A stretch of DNA of 64,000 nucleotides from assembly GCA_002270465.1 (NCBI GenBank), contig NQOF01000009.1, forward strand, positions 62,001-126,000. Reading direction: 5' to 3'. The notes beneath the pieces were generated by a model. The model was not told where the DNA came from and searched no databases. It saw only the letters and a list, made by a program, of their open reading frames with translations. Shown piece by piece: positions 58,643 through 64,000 of the stretch (position 1 is the stretch's first letter; each line of letters opens with the position of its first letter). Source of the DNA: Blautia hominis (GTDB taxonomy: Bacteria > Bacillota > Clostridia > Lachnospirales > Lachnospiraceae). A program made the position numbers and the translations under genes.

Positions 58643-61312
58643 TTACAGATTCCCAAATCCGTGCTGTTCTCCTCTCCGGAAAAGGATACGGTAAGTGCCT
58701 GACCCGGCTTCTGCCTCCATATAGCCACTTTTCTGTACAAAGGAAAGGCTGTCCGCCTCCAGAACCTCTTCTGCCTCGTCCAAACGCACGCTGGCAGTGG
58801 TATTGGCAGGGATCCTGACTGTTAGTATGACCTTGTCCTCCTCCGTTTCCCAGCGCACACCCTCCTCCCCATAGATGGAATGATAAGTACCGTCCACGAA
58901 CTGCAGGCCGCCGCCTATGCGCGGATAAAAAACAGCATGTTTGAACCCTGTGCAGGCTTCATCAGCCTCAATACCGGCCATGACCCGGTACATCCATTCT
59001 CCGATGGCGCCGTAAGCATAATGGTTAAAGGAATTCATGCCGGGGCTCCACATGGAACCGTCGGGCTTAATGCCGTCCCAGTGTTCCCAGACCGTAGTGG
59101 CACCCATTTTCACCTGATACAGCCAGGAGGGGAAATCCTCCTTCAGAAGCAGATCATAAGCCTCTTTTACACACCCATTCTGACTGAGGGCATGACAGAA
59201 ATACGGTGTACCCACAAAACCGGTGACCAGATGCCCGTTTTCCTTATCCAGGAGCCGTTTCAGTCCCGCCACAGTCTTCTTCACATATGCCTGCGGTACC
59301 AGTTTGAAATACAAGGCAACAATATGGGCTGTCTGTGTCTGGGCTGTCATGGTTCCGTCATCCTTAAAAAATGTCCTCTGGAATTTTTCTACAATATGGC
59401 TGTACAGCTTTTCATATTCCCGGGCAGTCTCCTCTTTCCCAAGGACTCTTGCCATCTTTGCAAAAAGTCCGGTGGAATACGCATAATATGCCGTACAAGT
59501 CAGGTCATTGGGCGTGGCGCCGAAATAGCTCCCCTCCTCCGCGTCCAGGGCAACCCAATCCCCAAACTGCAGTTTATAATTCCAGATATGATCTTCCGAA
59601 TGACACCTCAAGAAATCGATCCAAGCTTTCATACTGCTGTACTGCCTCTCTAAAATGGCCTTATCCCCATACATGAGATATAAAGTCCAGGGATTGATCA
59701 CTGCCACGTCCGCCCAGGCTGCTGCGGAATGAGGGCCCTGTCTCAGAAGCCAGTTTCCGTCCGTACGGCCCTCTTCTATATTGGGCACCACATGGGGCAC
59801 GCCCCCTTCCGGTGTCTGGTCCGCCTCCACATCTCTGAGCCACTTTTTATAAAAGGTGTAGGTATTCATAAGATAGCAGGCGGTACGGCAGAAAATCTGT
59901 GCATCCCCTGTCCATCCCAGGCGCTCGTCTCTCTGGGGACAGTCTGTGGGCACATCCAGAAAATTCCCCTTCAGCCCCCACAGGTAATTGTGGTGAAGCT
60001 GATTTAAAAGCGGATGGGAACAGGTTATGTTTCCTGTCCTCTCCATCTCTGAATGCAGGGTACAGGCCGTAAAATCTTCTTTCTCTGCCTCTCCGGGCCA
60101 GGAGACGATCTTTGCATACTGAAAGCCCATATAAGTAAAATGAGGATGGTAAGTGACGGTTCCCTCTCTGGCAAATGTATATTTCATGGAAGCCTTTGCA
60201 TGCCGCAGATTATCCAGATATACGTTCCCTTCATGATCCAGCACCTCAAAACAGTGCAGCTCGATCACGTCTCCCGGTTTTCCGTATGCAGTCACCCGGA
60301 TGCGTCCTGCCAGGTTCTGGCCGAAATCAATGACCAGTTCCCCTTTCGGTGTTCTGAAGATCCGCTTTGCAGGCAGTTCATCCATTACCCGGACCCTGGA
60401 ACCGCTCTGTGCCCGGAGAACTCCTGTATCAAAGGGTACCAGTACCACATCTCTCCATTCTCCCTGTGGGGCTGCATCCACGGCCCAGTCTGGGATTTCT
60501 TTCGCCGCATCATAAATTTCGCCGTTGTAAATATCCGCAAACACAACCGGAGCGTCACAACCCTTCCAGGATGGGCCGGTGCACACTGTCTCTGTACTTC
60601 CGTCCTCATACCGGATATATATCTGCATGGCAAATCCGGTTTTGCTGCCATAGTTGTTTCTGGCACGTGTAAGACCCATAATTCCCTTATACCATCCGGC
60701 GCCCAGCATAGCCCCTGCCACATTTATGCCTTCTTTCAGAGCAGAAGCCACATCATAGGTCTGATACAGCAGATGTCTGCGGTAGGAGGTCCAGCCCGGT
60801 GTCATCTCGTCTTCCCCCACCTTCTCCCCGTTCAGATAAAAGTTATAAAGACCAAGGGCAGTGGTAAATGCGTAGGCTTCCCTTACTTTTCCCTTTACCC
60901 GGAAAGTTCCCCTTACATATGTGCCTTTTGACTCCTCTTTATAGGAATCATCCGTCTCCCCGGAGACAAACGGAGCCTTAAGACCCTCATCCAAAAGAGA
61001 TGTGACAAACCAGGCCGTTTCACTCCATCCTGTCTCCTCTTCTGCTGTCCATACCCGGACGCGGACAAAATATTTAGATGCCGGCATGATCTCTGTATCC
61101 TTAACAAAAATATGCGCTGATTCACGGTCCTGTATTTGCCCGCTGTCATATATAAGTTCCGAAAATGCCCGGTCCGCTGCGATCTGCAGTCTGTAGCTTG
61201 TCTGCACCACATTTCTTCTGTCACTTTCCAGTTCCCATCCAAACTGCGGCATAGCCTCCACGCCCACCGGATTGACCTGATAATCCATATGTATCTTTTT
61301 TACTTTCAGCAT
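58643..61312 (-). CDS. GH78 family alpha-L-rhamnosidase
   Basis: An 889-residue glycoside hydrolase with the GH78 layout. An N-terminal beta domain opens with MDYQVNPVGVEAMPQFGWELES, and the Bac_rhamnosid_N region contains LYNFYLNGEKVGEDEMTPGWTSYRRHLLYQTYDV. The (alpha/alpha)6 catalytic domain holds VPTDCPQRDERLGWTGDAQIF near residue 455, with the general-acid glutamate, and WEHWDGIKPDGSMWSPGMNSFNHYAYGAIGEW near 780. A C-terminal beta domain follows. There is no signal peptide, so it acts inside the cell on imported oligosaccharides. Start 61312 follows AAGGAG by 7 bases. Confidence 0.95.
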   Translation of the reverse strand: MLKVKKIHMDYQVNPVGVEAMPQFGWELESDRRNVVQTSYRLQIAADRAFSELIYDSGQIQDRESAHIFVKDTEIMPASKYFVRVRVWTAEEETGWSETAWFVTSLLDEGLKAPFVSGETDDSYKEESKGTYVRGTFRVKGKVREAYAFTTALGLYNFYLNGEKVGEDEMTPGWTSYRRHLLYQTYDVASALKEGINVAGAMLGAGWYKGIMGLTRARNNYGSKTGFAMQIYIRYEDGSTETVCTGPSWKGCDAPVVFADIYNGEIYDAAKEIPDWAVDAAPQGEWRDVVLVPFDTGVLRAQSGSRVRVMDELPAKRIFRTPKGELVIDFGQNLAGRIRVTAYGKPGDVIELHCFEVLDHEGNVYLDNLRHAKASMKYTFAREGTVTYHPHFTYMGFQYAKIVSWPGEAEKEDFTACTLHSEMERTGNITCSHPLLNQLHHNYLWGLKGNFLDVPTDCPQRDERLGWTGDAQIFCRTACYLMNTYTFYKKWLRDVEADQTPEGGVPHVVPNIEEGRTDGNWLLRQGPHSAAAWADVAVINPWTLYLMYGDKAILERQYSSMKAWIDFLRCHSEDHIWNYKLQFGDWVALDAEEGSYFGATPNDLTCTAYYAYSTGLFAKMARVLGKEETAREYEKLYSHIVEKFQRTFFKDDGTMTAQTQTAHIVALYFKLVPQAYVKKTVAGLKRLLDKENGHLVTGFVGTPYFCHALSQNGCVKEAYDLLLKEDFPSWLYQVKMGATTVWEHWDGIKPDGSMWSPGMNSFNHYAYGAIGEWMYRVMAGIEADEACTGFKHAVFYPRIGGGLQFVDGTYHSIYGEEGVRWETEEDKVILTVRIPANTTASVRLDEAEEVLEADSLSFVQKSGYMEAEAGSGTYRILFRRGEQHGFGNL

Positions 61313-61341
61313 TCTGACTCCTTTTCTATCCTGAATATACA

Positions 61342-61385
61342 GTAATGTCCCGTCCATTCACAGTCTCGGGCAAAAATCCATGCAG
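61342..61385. mobile_element. Remnant of a type A miniature element
   Basis: CGGGCAAAAATCCATGCAG at 61367-61385 is identical over 19 bases to the inner left part of the type A element at 51346 (reverse strand). The preceding 25 bases match at about 18 positions, starting from a degenerate GTAA end at 61342. The right half is missing. It lies between the rhamnosidase and kinase genes. Confidence 0.7.
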
Positions 61386-61419
61386 GACCACAGCGCCGTA
61401 CCCGGCTGCCCTCCAAGCG

Positions 61420-62919
61420 TCATCCATCCTCTGTATTACTTTTCAGAAGCATAGACAGGGCATCCTGCCATCCTCTGTATTTTCTTTCCCGCTCGGCCCC
61501 TGACATCACAGGTGTATAAAACGTGCCGTGTTTTCCTTCAAAAAGCATCTCTTTTTTGTAGATCCCGCACCCCAGTCCGGCAGCATAAGCCGCCCCGATT
61601 CCGGACAGCTCCTCGGCATCCGGCACATAAACGGTGCTGCCCAGAATATCACTTTGAAACTGCATCAGCCATTTATTGTTGGTGGGCCCGCCGTCAACAC
61701 GCAGTTCTATACGGGGAACCTCCCCCGCCTTTTTCATAAGAGACACCACATCCGCGATCTGATATGCAATACTTTCAAGCCCTGCCTTGACCAGCTCGGC
61801 CTTTCCTGTTGTACGGCTCATGCCGCAGAAGGCAGCCGACACGTCGCTTCTAAAGTAGGGCGCCCCAAGTCCGGTAAATGCAGGCACAAGATATGTCTTA
61901 TCCGCCGGATTGGCTTCACGGGCCAGGGTTTCCGACTCCCCCGGGGCAGTCAACAGGCCAATCCTGTCCTTCATCCAGGTGATCACGGCACCTGTATAAT
62001 TGATATTTCCTTCCAGTACATACCGGACCTCCCCCTCTGTCTTCCAGGCAAGGGAGGTCACAACTCCCAAATCCGAAAATACGGGCTTTTCCCCGATATT
62101 CATCATAATAGAAGATCCGGTGCCGTAGGTGGTTTTCATCATCCCCCGCCGCAGACACCCCTGTCCGAACAATGCTCCGTGGGAATCTCCCAGAACACCG
62201 TGTATGGGCACTGCATGGGGTAAGAGTCCTTCAAAGTCTGTCTCTCCGAAGAAACCGTCGGAATCTGTGACCTGCGCCATACACGCCTTTGGTATCCCGA
62301 AATAAGCCAGAAGTTCTTCATCCCACGCAAGGGTGGTAATATTAAAAAGCTGTGTTCTGGATGCGTTGGAGTAATCTGTCCTGAATTCTTTTCCTTTGGT
62401 CAGGCGGTATATAAGCCAGGAATCCACTGTGCCGCAGCAGATATTTCCCCGTTCGGCCTCCGTTCTGACACCCGGAACTTGTTCCAGGATCCAGGCCAGC
62501 TTGGCTGCGGAAAAATAGGGTGATAAAAGCAGCCCGGTCCGCTTCCTGACCTCTTCTGAGACGCCGCTTTTTTCCAGCCTCTTACAGATGCCTTCTCCTC
62601 TGGCGCACTGCCATACAATTGCGTTATATACAGGTTTTCCTGTGTGACGGTTCCAGGCAAGCGCTGTCTCCCTCTGGCTGCTGATACCCACACAGGCAAT
62701 CTTTCCCCTGTCTATCCTGCTTTGTTCCAACAAATCTTTTACAGTCTTCAGGGTATTTTGGTAGATTTCCACCGGATCATGCTCCACCCACCCTTTCTCA
62801 TCTATAAGCTGGGCGTGGCATTTATCCGTGCGCAGAAGCAAATCTCCCCGGCCGTCAAACAGCATGGCCTTAGTGCCCTGGGTACTCTGGTCTATTCCGA
62901 TACAATATGTTTGCTTCAT
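61420..62919 (-). CDS. FGGY-family carbohydrate kinase (glycerol kinase-like)
   Basis: A 499-residue sugar kinase. N-terminal CIGIDQSTQGTKAMLFD binds phosphate. VGISSQRETALAWNRHTGKPVYNAIVWQCAR and LLLSPYFSAAKLAWIL resemble glycerol kinase but not exactly (Gln-Cys replaces Asp-Arg). KTTYGTGSSIMMNIG, VPAFTGLGAPYF and LRVDGGPTNNKWLMQFQSD are family marks. Being coupled to a split transketolase (ATGA overlap with the gene upstream), it more likely phosphorylates a ketose such as apulose, erythrulose or xylulose than glycerol (inference). Confidence 0.88.
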   Translation of the reverse strand: MKQTYCIGIDQSTQGTKAMLFDGRGDLLLRTDKCHAQLIDEKGWVEHDPVEIYQNTLKTVKDLLEQSRIDRGKIACVGISSQRETALAWNRHTGKPVYNAIVWQCARGEGICKRLEKSGVSEEVRKRTGLLLSPYFSAAKLAWILEQVPGVRTEAERGNICCGTVDSWLIYRLTKGKEFRTDYSNASRTQLFNITTLAWDEELLAYFGIPKACMAQVTDSDGFFGETDFEGLLPHAVPIHGVLGDSHGALFGQGCLRRGMMKTTYGTGSSIMMNIGEKPVFSDLGVVTSLAWKTEGEVRYVLEGNINYTGAVITWMKDRIGLLTAPGESETLAREANPADKTYLVPAFTGLGAPYFRSDVSAAFCGMSRTTGKAELVKAGLESIAYQIADVVSLMKKAGEVPRIELRVDGGPTNNKWLMQFQSDILGSTVYVPDAEELSGIGAAYAAGLGCGIYKKEMLFEGKHGTFYTPVMSGAERERKYRGWQDALSMLLKSNTEDG

Positions 62920-63848
62920 CCCAATAACTCCACTGCCTTTTTGGCGATCCCTTCTTTGTTCAGACCATAATGATCAAATACTTCCTTTGATGTTCCCGTG
63001 ATCACAGGGGCGTCCGGAAGTGCCATGCAGGCTGTCCTTTTCGGACAGTCTGCACCAATTATCATGCTGACCATAGAACCAAGACCGCCGTATGGCGCAT
63101 GTTCCTCCACAGTGATCACTGCTTTTGCACGGGAGGCCGCCCGGATCACCGCTTCCTCGTCCAGCGGTTTCAGACAGTACATATCAAGGACTGAGGCAGA
63201 GATGCCTTTCTCCTGCAGTATCTCTGCCGCCTCCATGGCAGGGCGCACCATCTCCCCGCAGGCAATGAGTGCCACGTCTGTACCGTCCCGAAGGATAGTT
63301 GCCCTGTCCATAACAAACGGTACATTCTCCTCTGTATAGATGTCCTCCACCGGATTTCTCCCCACACGGATGTAAGCCGGTTTCTCATCCTTTAAAAGGT
63401 TCTCTATGAGCTTTTTGGTCTGGTGCCGGTCACTGGGCACATAAACACGCATATTGGGAATTGCACACATAGCTGCAAAATCCTGGGCAGAATGATGGCT
63501 CATGCCCAGTGCCCCATAGCTGATGCCTCCGCTGATACCGATCAATTTTACATTTGTATCGGAGTAGGCCACATCCACCTTTGCCTGCTCATAACTTCTG
63601 GTGCTTAAAAAACAGGCCGGGGACGCTGCAAAAGGCTTCTTGCCTGCCTTGGCCATTCCCGCGGAAATACTCACCAGATTCTGTTCCGCTATCCCCACCT
63701 CCACAAACTGTTCCGGATGTGCCTCTGCAAATGGAGCCAGGGAAGCGCTGCCTCTGGAATCACTACAGAGCACTACAATATCTTTATCGGTATCCGCGTG
63801 CTCATTTAATACATGGCAGATCGCCTGCCTGTTAGGTATTTTATTCAT
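62916..63848 (-). CDS. Transketolase, C-terminal subunit
   Basis: A 310-residue half-transketolase carrying the pyrimidine-binding and C-terminal domains. Marks are IVVLCSDSRGSASLAPFAEAHPEQFVEVGIAEQNLVSISAGMAKAG, with the catalytic glutamate that activates thiamine diphosphate. ISYGALGMSHHSAQDFA and MRVYVPSDRHQT follow. It overlaps the N-terminal subunit by 8 bases and the kinase by 4, so three genes are translationally coupled. Split transketolases in sugar operons often act on specific ketose phosphates. Confidence 0.94.
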   Translation of the reverse strand: MNKIPNRQAICHVLNEHADTDKDIVVLCSDSRGSASLAPFAEAHPEQFVEVGIAEQNLVSISAGMAKAGKKPFAASPACFLSTRSYEQAKVDVAYSDTNVKLIGISGGISYGALGMSHHSAQDFAAMCAIPNMRVYVPSDRHQTKKLIENLLKDEKPAYIRVGRNPVEDIYTEENVPFVMDRATILRDGTDVALIACGEMVRPAMEAAEILQEKGISASVLDMYCLKPLDEEAVIRAASRAKAVITVEEHAPYGGLGSMVSMIIGADCPKRTACMALPDAPVITGTSKEVFDHYGLNKEGIAKKAVELLG

Positions 63849-64000
63849 TGCGGGCTGCCTCCTCTTTTTCTGTTAATTCCCTCACAGCCTGTTCATACTG
63901 CTGGACTGTGGGCACTTTGTGATGCCATTCTGCCGCATTTTCCATAAAGGAGACCCCGCAGCCCTTTATGGTATCCGCTATGACAACTGCAGGCCTTCCC
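63841..64000 (-). CDS. Transketolase, N-terminal subunit (partial)
   Basis: Only the last about 52 codons are in the window; the start lies beyond base 64000. The visible end reads RPAVVIADTIKGCGVSFMEN, then AAEWHHKVPTVQQYEQAV and an acidic tail EKEEAARNE. This matches the end of the thiamine diphosphate-binding half of split transketolases (the TIKGxGxxFMEN motif). Its stop lies within the first codons of the C-terminal subunit gene. Confidence 0.9.
   Translation of the reverse strand, partial: GRPAVVIADTIKGCGVSFMENAAEWHHKVPTVQQYEQAVRELTEKEEAARNE

Noticed and set aside
61342-61385. Upstream extension of the rhamnosidase gene into the repeat remnant
   Set aside because: A clear AAGGAG site precedes the ATG at 61312, and the extended frame from 61357 has none.

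Overview
The window looks like a chromosome segment of an anaerobic gut Firmicute, most likely a Lachnospiraceae member. This is inferred from gene content, not from a marker gene. The pointers are clostridial anaerobic sulfite reductase (asrABC), a GH78 alpha-L-rhamnosidase with a split transketolase, hexuronate genes (uxuA, uxuB), a YhgE/Pip membrane protein, cyclic-di-GMP proteins, AGGAGG-type ribosome binding sites, and tRNA genes without an encoded CCA end.

Layout. 1-7.3 kb: a carbohydrate catabolic cluster (GntR regulator, shikimate-dehydrogenase-like protein, cupin phosphoglucose isomerase, phosphotriesterase-like lactonase, 2-hydroxyacid dehydrogenase, GPH symporter, UroD-like protein). 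7.3-13.9 kb: glyA, tRNA-Phe, a fumarylacetoacetase-family hydrolase, an Lrp regulator divergent from an agmatinase-family gene, an M50 protease, two tRNA-Gly genes and a DtxR/MntR regulator. 13.9-22.2 kb: a giant YhgE protein and its divergent TetR regulator, separated by a tandem array and a 49-bp perfect inverted repeat; then DUF975, a PfkB kinase with a 16-bp repeat array upstream, and an XRE-TPR regulator. 22.3-31.6 kb: ferritin and its ferredoxin, YeiH/LysR, MarR/FUSC, AraC/uxuAB, and a YccF operon preceded by a manganese (yybP-ykoY) riboswitch. 32-41.5 kb: two cyclic-di-GMP proteins and regulators.

41.56-51.21 kb is an integrated filamentous phage (inovirus) of about 9.6 kb in a tRNA-Arg gene, flanked by a 43-bp direct repeat. 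It carries a repressor, a possible ssDNA-binding protein, small membrane proteins, a 52-aa major coat protein followed directly by a strong terminator, a signal-peptide adsorption protein, a pVI-like protein, a Zot/pI ATPase, a Rep protein and a tyrosine integrase. The order matches Ff phages, and no secretin is present, as expected for a host without an outer membrane. It has several hairpin-rich non-coding regions.

51.3-64 kb: an ABC-class ATPase, asrABC with a structured leader, and a leftward operon of split transketolase, FGGY kinase, GH78 rhamnosidase, alcohol dehydrogenase and aldo-keto reductase. This operon may serve branched-sugar (apiose-type) or rhamnoside use.

A family of about 133-bp miniature elements is scattered through the window: four full copies, each between 8-bp direct repeats (three exact, one 7/8), plus one remnant. 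They share ends beginning GTAAC and come in two internal types.
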